NCBI GenBank assembly: GCA_965212545.1
Contig: CBDBVB010000031.1
Span: 1-64,000, forward strand
Length of the DNA: 64,000 nucleotides
Source: JABDIP01 sp965212545
GTDB lineage: Bacteria > Pseudomonadota > Alphaproteobacteria > DSM-16000 > Inquilinaceae
Direction of reading: 5' to 3'
Part shown: positions 7,342-16,001 of the stretch, in pieces
Layout: every line of letters starts with the position of its first letter
Numbering within the stretch: the stretch's first letter is position 1
Position numbers and translations under genes: made by a program
The notes under the pieces: generated by a model
Databases searched by the model: none
What the model was told of the DNA's origin: nothing
Seen by the model: only the letters and a program-made list of their open reading frames with translations

Positions 7342-7701
7342 CTATTGCCTCCGTAAATTAATCTTTCGGCCAGCGTAGGCATCCAAGAGAACACTGACAT
7401 ATTCCGCGGTGCTACTGGTTTCTTGTGCCAAGCGGGGCCAGTGAAACGGCATCGTCATCTCGGTTCCAACTTGTTCCAGTTCGACACCTAGAATCCCAGC
7501 CACGGCCATCGCTTGCGTAGGTTCCTTGTCCTCTGGCCATAGATCTGAGTCGAGGGTCACCCACGCGTCGCCATCTCCGTCGGTACTAATATCCGCCAAA
7601 AGAGCCGCCAAACGCTCGCCAGTATTTGTCACGTCATCAAGCAGGGCGGCCCGGATCAGCAGTTCGATATTCTTCGTGTTGAGGTCGAGCATTGGCGCCA
7701 T
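7342..7701 (-). CDS. Hypothetical acidic protein (119 aa)
   Basis: A soluble, acidic protein starting MAPMLDLNTKNIELLIRAAL, with DGDGDAWVTLDSDLWPEDKE in the middle. AGGAG seven bases before the ATG supports the start. Size, acidity and position in a toxin-immunity region would suit an orphan immunity or antitoxin-like protein, but nothing in the sequence proves this. No family is recognised. The 7219-7341 gap holds a weak copy of the palindromic repeat described at 7846-7910 (around AGATCAATCTACTCTGAC, 7251-7268). Confidence 0.5.
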   Translation of the reverse strand: MAPMLDLNTKNIELLIRAALLDDVTNTGERLAALLADISTDGDGDAWVTLDSDLWPEDKEPTQAMAVAGILGVELEQVGTEMTMPFHWPRLAQETSSTAEYVSVLLDAYAGRKINLRRQ

Positions 7702-7845
7702 ATTGCAATCTCCTATTCACCAATTCCGATGAGGGGTTAGCTTCAGTGGCGATATCGGCTTTCGGATCGGCAAGCAGTCGCCCAGTCGCCACGTTTGGCT
7801 AGGCTGATCATAGCCACGAAGAGATATTTGGCGCCCGGGCATGAT

Positions 7846-7910
7846 CAATGGTGTCAGACTCCATTGACCTCCTGTCATGCCGGCAAGATCAATCCAGCCT
7901 GACACCATTG
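7846..7910. repeat. REP-like palindromic repeat, copy 1
   Basis: A 12-bp perfect inverted repeat (CAATGGTGTCAG at 7846-7857, CTGACACCATTG at 7899-7910) encloses a core CCTGTCATGCCGGCAAGATC. The same core recurs at 8871-8890. The GTCAGAC/GTCTGAC-type ends resemble REP sequences linked to tyrosine (RAYT) transposases. Confidence 0.65.
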
Positions 7911-7925
7911 TTTTGAGGTTCTGAT

Positions 7926-8573
7926 TCATGAGCCAGATCCCTCGGCCAAAGCGATCAGGCGTCTGCCAAGCCTTCTTGCAGGTTCGGCATCCAGGCCCCG
8001 AACCAGCCATTTCGATAGCGTTTCTTCAAACCAATCGGGTCTGTCGTAGTGGCCATGAAGGGAGGCTAGACAAACAGCATTGGCTCGTGAATTCCCCACT
8101 TTGGACGAGCTGACGAGCGCTCTACCGACATGGCGCATCGCCTCCATGACAGCTGCAGCTCTGTCGGCCTTCGTATTGCCCGTCAGTTCCAAAGCCGAGA
8201 TTAAATGCGACGCTAGAGCGTGCGTGTCACTGACGGCTTCCTTGGATTCGGATACAAATCTTACGGGATCGGGCGTGCTGGGGAATTCCTCATGAGGATA
8301 TCCTGCATCCTGTACGTCGTTCTGCAGTTCGTACAGTGGAGTAATCAAGTCGAGCCGAAGTTGGCCGATTCGGCGTCCCGCCTTCTCATAGTCATCGTCA
8401 GTCCAACCAGCCGGCAATTTGGCCGCATCGTTCAATAGAGTGAGCACATTTCCTGGTTTATAACGACTACGGAAGCTCATCGCCTGCCACTCTCGAAAGG
8501 ACCGATCGGCGAACTTCTTCAGCTCTTCCTTCTTGCGGTATCGAGCCTGCTTTTCTGCGTTTGAGATAACCAT
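7926..8573 (-). CDS. Hypothetical protein (215 aa)
   Basis: A soluble protein with a strongly basic N-terminus (ISNAEKQARYRKKEELKKF), which resembles the opening of many small nucleic-acid-associated or toxin-linked hypothetical proteins, then a mostly helical body and the end RRLIALAEGSGS. The ATG at 8573 with GGTGG upstream is preferred; a GTG four codons earlier is possible. No family is recognised. It stands alone between two REP-like repeats. Confidence 0.5.
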   Translation of the reverse strand: MVISNAEKQARYRKKEELKKFADRSFREWQAMSFRSRYKPGNVLTLLNDAAKLPAGWTDDDYEKAGRRIGQLRLDLITPLYELQNDVQDAGYPHEEFPSTPDPVRFVSESKEAVSDTHALASHLISALELTGNTKADRAAAVMEAMRHVGRALVSSSKVGNSRANAVCLASLHGHYDRPDWFEETLSKWLVRGLDAEPARRLGRRLIALAEGSGS

Positions 8574-8840
8574 GGAACCGACCACCGTGAGATTACGTAA
8601 CTATTGATGTTGGTTATCAAACCGTGAGCGATGGCTTGAGTCAACAGTGATTTCCGGTGGTCGGATCTCCGATGCACCACATCGACGCCGCTCACTTCGC
8701 TCAGTCCCCCTCGCTGATGCCTGCCGGCTCTCCGCGCGGCCCTGCAATCCCCGCCAGACCCGGGACCGGAATTGCGATACAACCACCGCCACCGCGTGCC
8801 CGCCTCCTGCAACGGGTGCGGTTCGGTACGTATGAGGGAA

Positions 8841-8912
8841 TCCAATTATTGGGGTGAGACCCGCTTGACTCCTGTCATGCCGGTGAGATCAATCGAGTCT
8901 GACCCAATTGAT
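8841..8912. repeat. REP-like palindromic repeat, copy 2
   Basis: TCCAATTATTGGGGTGAGAC pairs with the later GTCTGACCCAATTGA around the core CCTGTCATGCCGGTGAGATC, which is shared with the repeat at 7846-7910. It lies in the 8574-8945 gap, in which no gene is seen. Confidence 0.6.
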
Positions 8913-8945
8913 TCTGATCTCTCCCTCCCGGAGTCTCGTAGTGTC

Positions 8946-9320
8946 CTAGTCTCGGATAATCTCGGCTTTTTGTTCAATATATCCGAGATACAATTGCCTT
9001 GCCTGAATCGGTGTCAGTTTACCTTCTCTTACGACTCTCTTTATTCTGGTCAAATCTCTTTCTGACTCCTCATCCAGTGCATCGCTCTTCAGGGTACTGG
9101 GTATTGCATGAAAAACGAATACGCCTGATAGCATATATTGCCAAATCTTCACTCGCGAAAGATCTATGAATTTCACAGATACAAGATATGGATGGAAGAT
9201 ATTGGAAAGAAAATCCAAAAGAACCCCGAATAGAATTCCCAAACTCGTACGCCGTGGATGGCTGACAAATAGGATGTTGAGAACTCTGCGAATAATGTGG
9301 GTCCAATCTAGATTGTTCAT
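8946..9320 (-). CDS. Hypothetical membrane-associated protein (124 aa)
   Basis: Starts MNNLDWTHIIRRVLNILF and has a hydrophobic segment SLGILFGVLLDFLSNIF, a second partial one (YMLSGVFVFHAI), then a charged helical tail ending EQKAEIIRD. Its ATG overlaps the stop of the upstream gene (ATGA at 9317-9320), so the two form one translation unit. Base composition is AT-rich compared with polA next door. No family is recognised. The neighbourhood of toxin-immunity genes makes a role in competition or defence possible but unproven. Confidence 0.55.
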   Translation of the reverse strand: MNNLDWTHIIRRVLNILFVSHPRRTSLGILFGVLLDFLSNIFHPYLVSVKFIDLSRVKIWQYMLSGVFVFHAIPSTLKSDALDEESERDLTRIKRVVREGKLTPIQARQLYLGYIEQKAEIIRD

Positions 9321-10120
9321 ACCTGTGGTCCCGTTGGTTGGGCTCCAGGAACCCAAGACTCACTCTTCTTCAACTCCGCTGCATCCACAGCTCTGTCGTA
9401 CCTCCTACCACCGTCTTCATCATCGTTGCTTATCAGCAAGAAAAGCATCTCCCTGGCCTCACACTCATTGCTACCGTAGATGCCACCAGCAATTCTCATT
9501 TGAAGTAGCTTAATGTCGATAAGAGGAGCAATCGCAGCTAGCGCCAGAATGGCAAACGCTGAACTGTGGAGTTCAAAATCAAATATAAGATAGGACGCGA
9601 GATAGCAAATCATAATGAAAAATACGAAAGATATATTAATTGACGCTTCTTTTTTCCTTTTCATGATGATGTCTGTTGAGATTGCCATGCGTCTTTTTTC
9701 TATATCCAGCGCTTTTTCTTCATTGATTCCCTGATCTGGCCATCGCCTGATATGGCTGATTAAATCGACAAGCGGATCCGATAATCTTGGCTCTAGATTT
9801 TCCTTCGACTCTTCCGTAGTTACGTCTGTGCCCGTTCTTTTACCTTCCAATTTATCTATGGCAATACTAATCTGTTCTACAACTTCTATATTTGTTTTCG
9901 CAATAATTTCCGCGGTTTGCAATAGGTTCTTTAGCAGAATCCGATAAACTTCTACATCAAAATGCTTCAGCGCGGATCTGGCGTTCTCCTTTGTTCTTTT
10001 ATTAAGAATTTTTGCGAACTCATCTATTGGGGCAGTAATGATATCTATAAGGATTATTGCAGGCAACACGCCCACAAAACTAGTTGTAATTCTCAAAAGT
10101 CTCCTTAGAAACTCGTACAT
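9317..10120 (-). CDS. Hypothetical membrane protein (267 aa)
   Basis: Starts MYEFLRRLLRITTSFVG with a first hydrophobic stretch (about 11-30). A long helical, charged middle (about 35-150) holds KRTKENARSALKHF and repeated isoleucine/leucine heptads. Two hydrophobic segments follow (INISFVFFIMICYLASYLIF; SSAFAILALAAIAPLIDI), then a hydrophilic tail rich in acidic residues (NDDEDGGRRYD). GAGG precedes the ATG. Coupled by ATGA overlap to the next gene. AT-rich codon use points to recent acquisition. The pattern of cytosolic coiled coil plus membrane hairpin resembles membrane effectors of defence modules in outline only; no family is recognised. Confidence 0.6.
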   Translation of the reverse strand: MYEFLRRLLRITTSFVGVLPAIILIDIITAPIDEFAKILNKRTKENARSALKHFDVEVYRILLKNLLQTAEIIAKTNIEVVEQISIAIDKLEGKRTGTDVTTEESKENLEPRLSDPLVDLISHIRRWPDQGINEEKALDIEKRRMAISTDIIMKRKKEASINISFVFFIMICYLASYLIFDFELHSSAFAILALAAIAPLIDIKLLQMRIAGGIYGSNECEAREMLFLLISNDDEDGGRRYDRAVDAAELKKSESWVPGAQPTGPQV

Positions 10121-10211
10121 GTTGGAGCCTCACATTCCGGAGAGATGGCAATTCTATCCTGCTCGAGAATTGCTGAATTAATTCGTAGTCAATTGATCGG
10201 CGTGATCATTC

Positions 10212-13013
10212 TCAATGCGCCTCCGCCCAGCTGTCCCCGACCCCCGATTCCGCGACCAGCGGGATCTCCAGATGCGCCGCGCCCTCCATCACCTCCCGCG
10301 CCACCTCAGCCGTCCTCTCGGCCTCGCCCGCCGGCGCTTCGAACAGCAGTTCGTCGTGGACCTGCAGTAGCATCCGGGCCTTCAGCCCGGCCCGGTCCAG
10401 CGCTGTCGGCAACCGTGCCATGGCGCGCTTGATGATGTCGGCGGCGGTGCCCTGGATCGGGGCGTTGATGGCCTGGCGTTCGGCGAATGCGCGGCGGGCA
10501 GGGTTTGAGTCCTTGATGGTGGGGATGTGGCATTTGCGGCCGAACAGGGTCTCGACGTAGCCGATTTCCCGGCAGCGGATCTTGGTGTCCTGCATCCAGG
10601 TCTTCAGTTCCGAGAAGCGCTCCAGATACTGGGTGATGAAATCGCGCGCTTCCGCCTGCGGTATGGCGAGCTGGTTGGCGAGGCCGAAGGCGCTGATGCC
10701 GTAGATGATGCCGAAATTGATCGCCTTCGCACGGCGGCGGATCTCCGGCGTCATCTCGGCCAGCGGCACGCCGAACACCTGGCTGGCGGTCAGCGCATGG
10801 ATGTCGTGGCCGTCGCGGAAGGCCTGCTTCAGCGCCTCGATGCTGGCGATCACCGCCACCAGGCGCAGCTCGATTTGGGAATAGTCGACCGAGATCAGCT
10901 TGCACCCCGGCTCGGCGACGAAGGCATAGCGGATCTTGCGCCCCTCCTCGGTGCGGATCGGGATGTTCTGCAGGTTGGGGTCGTTCGACGACATGCGGCC
11001 GGTGTTGGTGGCGGCCAGGCTGTAGGAGGTGTGCACCCGGCCGGTGCGCTCGTTGATCTGGCCGACCAGGGCGTCGGTATAGGTGCCCTTGAGCTTTGAG
11101 AGCTGGCGCCAGTCCACCACCTTCTCCGCGATGGTGTGGCCTTGCGCCGCCAGCGGCTCCAGCACGTCGGAATGGGTGGACCAGGCGCCGGTCTTGCCCT
11201 TCTTGCCCTTGGGGCCGGGATCGATGCCCATCTCGTCGAACAGCACCTCGCCCAGCTGCTTGGGCGAGCCGACGTTGAAGGGATGGCCGGCGAGCTGGTG
11301 GATCTCGCCCTCCAGGGTCTCCAGCCGGCCGGCGAACTCGCCCGACAGCCGCTCCAGCACCGCCCGGTCGCACCTGATGCCGGCCAGCTCCATCTCGCCG
11401 ACCACCTGGACCAGCGGCCGCTCGATGGTCTCGTAGATGGTGGTCATCCGCTCGCGGACCAGCCGCGGCTTCAGATGGGCGTGCAGGCGGAAGGTGATGT
11501 CGGCATCCTCGGCGGCGTAGCCCAGGGCGGTGTCCAGCGGCACCCGGTCGAAGGTGATCTGGTTCTTACCCTTGCCGGTGATGTCGCTGTACTTGACCGT
11601 GGTGTGTCCGAGATGGTGCTCGGACAGCTCGTCCATGCCGTGGCCATGGGCGCCGCCGTCCAGCACGTAGGAGATCAGCATGGTGTCGTCGACGGGTGCC
11701 AGCCTGATCCCGTGCTTGGCCAGGATGTGATAGTCGTATTTCAAATTCTGGCCGATCTTCAGGACCGACGGGTCCTCCAGCATCGGCTTGAGGATGGCGA
11801 TGGCGCGGTCGAAGTCGATCTGCTCCGGCGCGCCGTCATTGTCGTCCAGCGCCAGGGTGCCCTCGCCCGCCGCCCCGGTGTGGCCGACGGGGATGTAGCA
11901 GCCATTGCCGGGCGCGGTTGAGAGACAAATGCCGACCAGATTCGCCGCCGCCGCATCCAGCCCCGTGGTCTCGGTATCGACGGCGACGGCGCCCGCCTCC
12001 ACCGCCCGGTCGACCCAGGCCTGCAGCGCGGCTTCGTCCTGCACCAGCTCGTATTCCGCCTTGCCGGGCTCGGGAGCGGCCGCCTCGGCCGGAGCGCCGC
12101 CGGCCTCCGGAGTTGGCGCCGCGCCGCCCTCCATCTGGCCCTCGATGCGGGCCGACATGGTGCGGAAACCCTGGGTCCGGGTGAAGTCGAGCAGCTTCTG
12201 GCGGTCGAAATCGTGGATCTGCAGATCGTCGAGGGAGAGCGGCAACTCGACATGATCCTCCAGCCGCACCAGCTGGCGGGAGATCCGGGCCAGCTCGGCA
12301 TTGTCGATCAGGGCCTGCCGGCGCTTGGGTTGCTTGATCTCCTCCGCCCGCTCCAGCAGCGTATCCAGATCGCCGTATTCGTTGATCAGCAGGGCGGCGG
12401 TCTTGACGCCGATGCCCGGCACACCCGGCACATTGTCGGTGCTGTCGCCGGCCAGGGCCTGCACGTCGACCACCTTGTCGGGGGTGACGCCGAACTTGTC
12501 CGCCACCTCGGCCAGGCCGATATCCTTGTTCTTCATCGGGTCGAGCATGGAGACGCCGTCGCCGACCAGCTGCATCAGATCCTTGTCGGAGGAGACGACG
12601 ACCGCCTTGTCGCCGCGCTCGCGCGCCAGCCGGCAATAGGTGGCGATGATGTCGTCGGCCTCGTAGCCCTCCAGCTCCAGCCGCGGCAGGCTGAAGGCGT
12701 CGGTCGCCTCGCGGATCAGCGGAAATTGCGGGATCAGCTCTTCCGGCGTCTCCGACCGGTTGGCCTTGTACTCGGGGTAGATGTCGTTGCGGAAATTCTC
12801 CTGCTTGGCGTCGAAGATCACCGCGATGTGGTCGGCCTGAATGTCGGCGATCAGCTTCAGCAGCATGCCGGTGAAGCCGTAGACCGCGTTGATCGGCACC
12901 CCGTCCGACTTGCGGTTCATCGCCGGCAGGGCATGGAAGGCCCTGAAGATGAAGCCGGAGCCGTCCACCAGATAATAGGTGCGCTCCCCGGCAGGAGTGT
13001 TGCTATCGGCCAT
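10212..13013 (-). CDS. polA: DNA polymerase I
   Basis: A 933-residue protein with all three PolA domains. Residues 1 to about 300 are the 5'-3' flap exonuclease (YLVDGSGFIFRAFHALP; GYEADDIIATY; ALAGDSTDNVPGVPGIG). The middle holds a 3'-5' proofreading domain with the intact VDTETTGLD metal motif. The C-terminal family-A polymerase has DYSQIELR (motif A), RRRAKAINFGIIYG (motif B) and LQVHDELLFE (motif C). It fills gaps in lagging-strand synthesis and excision repair. An alanine/proline-rich linker lies between the first two domains. The gene is in single copy with normal high GC and marks the end of the accessory region. Confidence 0.98.
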   Translation of the reverse strand: MADSNTPAGERTYYLVDGSGFIFRAFHALPAMNRKSDGVPINAVYGFTGMLLKLIADIQADHIAVIFDAKQENFRNDIYPEYKANRSETPEELIPQFPLIREATDAFSLPRLELEGYEADDIIATYCRLARERGDKAVVVSSDKDLMQLVGDGVSMLDPMKNKDIGLAEVADKFGVTPDKVVDVQALAGDSTDNVPGVPGIGVKTAALLINEYGDLDTLLERAEEIKQPKRRQALIDNAELARISRQLVRLEDHVELPLSLDDLQIHDFDRQKLLDFTRTQGFRTMSARIEGQMEGGAAPTPEAGGAPAEAAAPEPGKAEYELVQDEAALQAWVDRAVEAGAVAVDTETTGLDAAAANLVGICLSTAPGNGCYIPVGHTGAAGEGTLALDDNDGAPEQIDFDRAIAILKPMLEDPSVLKIGQNLKYDYHILAKHGIRLAPVDDTMLISYVLDGGAHGHGMDELSEHHLGHTTVKYSDITGKGKNQITFDRVPLDTALGYAAEDADITFRLHAHLKPRLVRERMTTIYETIERPLVQVVGEMELAGIRCDRAVLERLSGEFAGRLETLEGEIHQLAGHPFNVGSPKQLGEVLFDEMGIDPGPKGKKGKTGAWSTHSDVLEPLAAQGHTIAEKVVDWRQLSKLKGTYTDALVGQINERTGRVHTSYSLAATNTGRMSSNDPNLQNIPIRTEEGRKIRYAFVAEPGCKLISVDYSQIELRLVAVIASIEALKQAFRDGHDIHALTASQVFGVPLAEMTPEIRRRAKAINFGIIYGISAFGLANQLAIPQAEARDFITQYLERFSELKTWMQDTKIRCREIGYVETLFGRKCHIPTIKDSNPARRAFAERQAINAPIQGTAADIIKRAMARLPTALDRAGLKARMLLQVHDELLFEAPAGEAERTAEVAREVMEGAAHLEIPLVAESGVGDSWAEAH

Positions 13014-13132
13014 GGTCCGGATGGAGTTGCGAATGCCCCCGAGACCATCGCGCAGACGGGCCGATGTGTCGAGGGGTGAGGGTCGGCAGGGCGGTCAATG
13101 ATGCCGGCATACTGCCGAAGGTGTTCGGAAGC

Positions 13133-13275
13133 CCCCTCACCCTCCCATCGCTAACGCGACGGGTCCCTCCCTCTCCCGTGCTGGGAGAGGGGTAACAAAC
13201 CAGGTCGGCCCTTCTGCCCCTCTCCCCTTGTGGGAGAGGGAGGAACCCGCGGCGAAGCCGTGGGAGGGTGAGGGG
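13133..13275. repeat. Large nested palindromic repeat (REP/BIME-like)
   Basis: The outer arms (13133-13147, CCCCTCACCCTCCCA, and 13261-13275) are perfect 15-bp inverted repeats. Inside are two CCCTCTCCC...GGGAGAGGG hairpins (about 13169-13191 and 13217-13240). The whole can fold into a four-way structure. It lies between convergent-reading ends upstream of polA and downstream of the next gene, a normal place for such repeats, and may act as a terminator. The rest of 13014-13303 holds nothing else. Confidence 0.8.
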
Positions 13276-13303
13276 TCTGAAGACAGCGTGATCGCAGATC
13301 GCC

Positions 13304-14503
13304 TTAGAGGCCTGGCGCCTCGACCGCCTCCCCCGCCCTCGCCCGCACCGTCAGCGCGGCGATCTCCTGTTCCAGTTCCATCGGGAAGGGTTGCAGGCCG
13401 GGCCCATATCCCGCGCAACCGCCGTCGAACATCCATGAGATGCCGCGCAGCATCAGCGCGGTGTAGATCTCGAACAGGTCGCGGCCGAAATGGGCGGCGT
13501 CGCCGGCCAGGTTCAGCAGGCTGCCGCGGCCGAGCAGGAACAGGGGATTGTCGCCCAGATCGATGCGCTCGACATGCCGGACGACCGTGCGATGCGGATG
13601 GCGGTACAGCCAGTCGATATCGATCTCGCGGTTGAGGTGGCCGACATTGAACAGCAGGGCGCCGGGCCGGGCGTGTCCAAGCTCGGCCTCGCGCAGCACG
13701 TCGGCGACGCCGGTGGCGGTCACGACGATCTGGCAGGCGGCCAGCCCGTCGACCAGATCCACCGTCTCGCAGCCGAAATGCTGCGCCTCCAGCAGGCGGA
13801 CCGGATCGCGCTCGGCGACCGAGACCCGGGCGCCAAGGCTGACGGCGCGCTCGGCCACGCCGCGCCCGACCGGGCCGAAGCCGATCACCAGCACCCGGCG
13901 GCCGAACAGGCTCATGCCGGTGATGTGACAGAAGGCCGGCCACACCGCGTCGCCGACATGGAAGCGGTTGTGCAGCCCGTCCTTCAGCCGGATGTCGTTC
14001 CAGTCGAACACCGGAAAGCCGAGGTCGAGACCGGCCAGGCGGTGGATGCCGGTGGTCGTCGCCTCCAGGGCGCCGCTGACCGGCGTGCCCCTGGCGGCCA
14101 CCGCCTCGATCAGCTCGCCGCCCATATCGGACAGGAAGTCAGCACCGCAGCCGCTGACGATCTCCAGATGCTCACGATAGTCGGCATCGCTCATACCGCT
14201 CCACGCCAGCACCGACACCCCCAGCCGGGAGAGGCAAGCGGCGGCGCGGTCGTCGGTGCTGTCCACATTGCAGGCGCCCATCACCAGCGAGGCGCCGGCC
14301 TCGGTCAGCGCCTTCGCGACCGGAATGAAATCCGGCGTGATGTGCTGCCAGCAGGCCAGGGTCCGGCCATGATAGTCGCGGCCGGCGAGCGCCCGGCGAT
14401 AGGCCTCGGTGACCGGCATGATCTCGGCCTGCCATTCCAGCTCCTGCGCCGTCAGCGCGTCGGCCAGGGCGGGATCCTTGATACGTGAGTCCGGAAGTTT
14501 CAT
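13304..14503 (-). CDS. S-adenosylhomocysteine hydrolase-like protein with altered active site
   Basis: 399 residues. The AdoHcyase fold is clear: CNVDSTDDRAAA (about 78-89) matches the substrate-binding CN-ST-D-AAA segment, GALEATTTGIH (about 144-154), the Rossmann NAD motif VLVIGFGPVGRGVA (about 204-217), and NVGHLNREID (about 286-295). The canonical enzyme splits S-adenosylhomocysteine into adenosine and homocysteine. By eye, several catalytic positions differ: one of the paired Asp residues is Met127, the second Glu of the SEETTTG motif is Ala148, and the Asp after the active-site Lys174 is His178, with Asn179 kept. The C-terminal Lys/Tyr tail that closes the NAD site is absent. It is probably a paralogue with another substrate or a regulatory role. 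Confidence 0.8.
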   Translation of the reverse strand: MKLPDSRIKDPALADALTAQELEWQAEIMPVTEAYRRALAGRDYHGRTLACWQHITPDFIPVAKALTEAGASLVMGACNVDSTDDRAAACLSRLGVSVLAWSGMSDADYREHLEIVSGCGADFLSDMGGELIEAVAARGTPVSGALEATTTGIHRLAGLDLGFPVFDWNDIRLKDGLHNRFHVGDAVWPAFCHITGMSLFGRRVLVIGFGPVGRGVAERAVSLGARVSVAERDPVRLLEAQHFGCETVDLVDGLAACQIVVTATGVADVLREAELGHARPGALLFNVGHLNREIDIDWLYRHPHRTVVRHVERIDLGDNPLFLLGRGSLLNLAGDAAHFGRDLFEIYTALMLRGISWMFDGGCAGYGPGLQPFPMELEQEIAALTVRARAGEAVEAPGL

Positions 14504-14615
14504 GCCCCTCTTCTCCCGGCCCGACGTCGGCGCCGGACCTCATAGCCCGCTGCCTACCGGCTCGGCGGGACGCGCGAGTGGCCGGCGCCAGGGGCCGGGC
14601 GTTAGCGCCGCCGGG

Positions 14616-14843
14616 TCAATCGGCGGCGGCCTCGCTGTCCTCGGCGTCGAGAGTGCTCTGCGCCGGCCGGGCCTTTTGTGGCTTGACGAAGCGGCGGCCG
14701 CAATAGCCGCAATCGACCGCGTCCTTGGTGCCGAAGCTGTAATAGACCATAGGGTGGCCCAGCGCGCCGCCGCCGCCGTCGCAGCCGACGGTCTCGGCAT
14801 GGGCGTCGACCTCGACGATCTCGGGCGGTTGCGTTTCGGGCAT
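14616..14843 (-). CDS. CHCC-type zinc-finger protein
   Basis: A 75-residue protein with the zf-CHCC pattern VGCDGGGGALGHPMVY, then CGYCGRRFV, so Cys-His-Cys-Cys ligands. The family is related to the 13-kDa zinc subunit of mitochondrial complex I (NDUFS6) and is common as a free gene in alphaproteobacteria. The ATG at 14843 (MPETQPPEIVEV) was chosen because everything upstream in the frame is a reverse-strand shadow. The C-terminal tail is acidic. It stands alone between two oppositely placed genes. Confidence 0.85.
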   Translation of the reverse strand: MPETQPPEIVEVDAHAETVGCDGGGGALGHPMVYYSFGTKDAVDCGYCGRRFVKPQKARPAQSTLDAEDSEAAAD

Positions 14844-14945
14844 TGGGGTACCGGGACCTCGGGTTGACCGTGCGGAATGCCGGATGATACCCATGACGGC
14901 TGGCCGATCAACCGGCTTCGCCTCTTTTACAAATCGGATTCCGCC

Positions 14946-15932
14946 ATGGCGGCCGAGCCTCTGGCGCTCAGCGACCTCGACCCCGCGACCCTGCCGACCA
15001 GCGCAGTCAGCGTGGAAAAGCTGTCCAAAATCTACAAGGGCAGCGGCAAATCGCCGCCGAACGAGGCGTTGAAGGCGATCGACCTGGAGATCCCGCGCGG
15101 CTCGCTGTTCGGCCTGCTGGGTCCTAACGGCGCCGGCAAGTCCACCTTGATCAACATCCTGGCCGGTCTGGTCACCAAGACGTCCGGCACGGCGTCGATC
15201 TGGGGCCACGACATCAAGCGACAGGCGCGGCAGGCGCGCTCGGCGATCGGTGTCGTGCCGCAGGAGCTGAACATCGATCCGTTCTTCACGCCGAAAGAGC
15301 TGCTGGACCTGCAGGCCGGCCTCTACGGCGTGCCGAAGAAACAGCGCATCACCATGGAGCTGCTGGAAGCGGTCGGCCTCGCCGACAAGTCGGAGGCCTA
15401 TGCCCGCAGCCTGTCCGGCGGCATGCGGCGGCGACTGATGGTGGCCAAGGCGATGGTGCATTCGCCGCCGGTCCTGGTGCTGGACGAGCCGACCGCCGGC
15501 GTCGACGTGGAGTTGAGACAACAGCTGTGGTCCCAGGTGCGGGCGCTGAACAGGGCCGGCACCACGGTGCTGCTGACCACCCACTACCTGGAGGAGGCCG
15601 AGGAGCTGTGCGACACCATCGCCATCATCAACCATGGCGAGGTGGTGGCCTGCGACAGCACCCGGAACCTGCTGCGCCGGCTCGACAGCAAGACGCTGAC
15701 GGTGCATCTGACCGATCCGCTGCAGGCCTTGCCGGCCGAACTGGCGGACTACCAGGCGGAGCTGACCGAGCCGCATTGCCTGCAGATAAAGTACCAGCCA
15801 AGTGCCACCCGCCTGGGTGAGTTGCTCAACGTAATGGACGCTGCCGGCGTGCGGATCACCGACATCACGACCGAGGAAACCGATCTGGAGGACATCTTCC
15901 TGCAGATCACCCGCGGCAGCCACGATCGCTGA
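14946..15932 (+). CDS. ABC transporter ATP-binding protein (ABC-2/YadG type)
   Basis: 328 residues. Walker A GPNGAGKSTL, the Q-loop in VVPQELNIDPF, signature LSGGMRRRLMVAKAM, Walker B VLVLDEPTAGVD and a switch His in TTHYLEEAEELCD are all intact. A C-terminal extension of about 90 residues (KTLTVHLTDP to DLEDIFLQITRG) is typical of YadG/NodI-type exporters. Start ATG 14946 opens MAAEPLALSDLD. The matching ABC-2 permease is not adjacent, since the next gene is a hydrolase, so the partner must lie elsewhere. The substrate is unknown. Confidence 0.88.
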   Translation: MAAEPLALSDLDPATLPTSAVSVEKLSKIYKGSGKSPPNEALKAIDLEIPRGSLFGLLGPNGAGKSTLINILAGLVTKTSGTASIWGHDIKRQARQARSAIGVVPQELNIDPFFTPKELLDLQAGLYGVPKKQRITMELLEAVGLADKSEAYARSLSGGMRRRLMVAKAMVHSPPVLVLDEPTAGVDVELRQQLWSQVRALNRAGTTVLLTTHYLEEAEELCDTIAIINHGEVVACDSTRNLLRRLDSKTLTVHLTDPLQALPAELADYQAELTEPHCLQIKYQPSATRLGELLNVMDAAGVRITDITTEETDLEDIFLQITRGSHDR

Positions 15933-16001
15933 TCGACGAAAATCTGCCGTAAACACCATCGATGCTAGACTGCATGCCGGCCCGCCAAGGACCGCGCGGC
16001 C

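Noticed and set aside
7231..7910. Possible CRISPR array from the repeated AGATCAATC cores
   Set aside because: Copies are few, palindromic, unevenly spaced and hundreds of bases apart; no cas genes are seen.
14504..14615. Possible S-adenosylhomocysteine or SAM riboswitch before the hydrolase-like gene
   Set aside because: The leader is GC-rich with several possible stems, but no known aptamer core could be recognised by eye.
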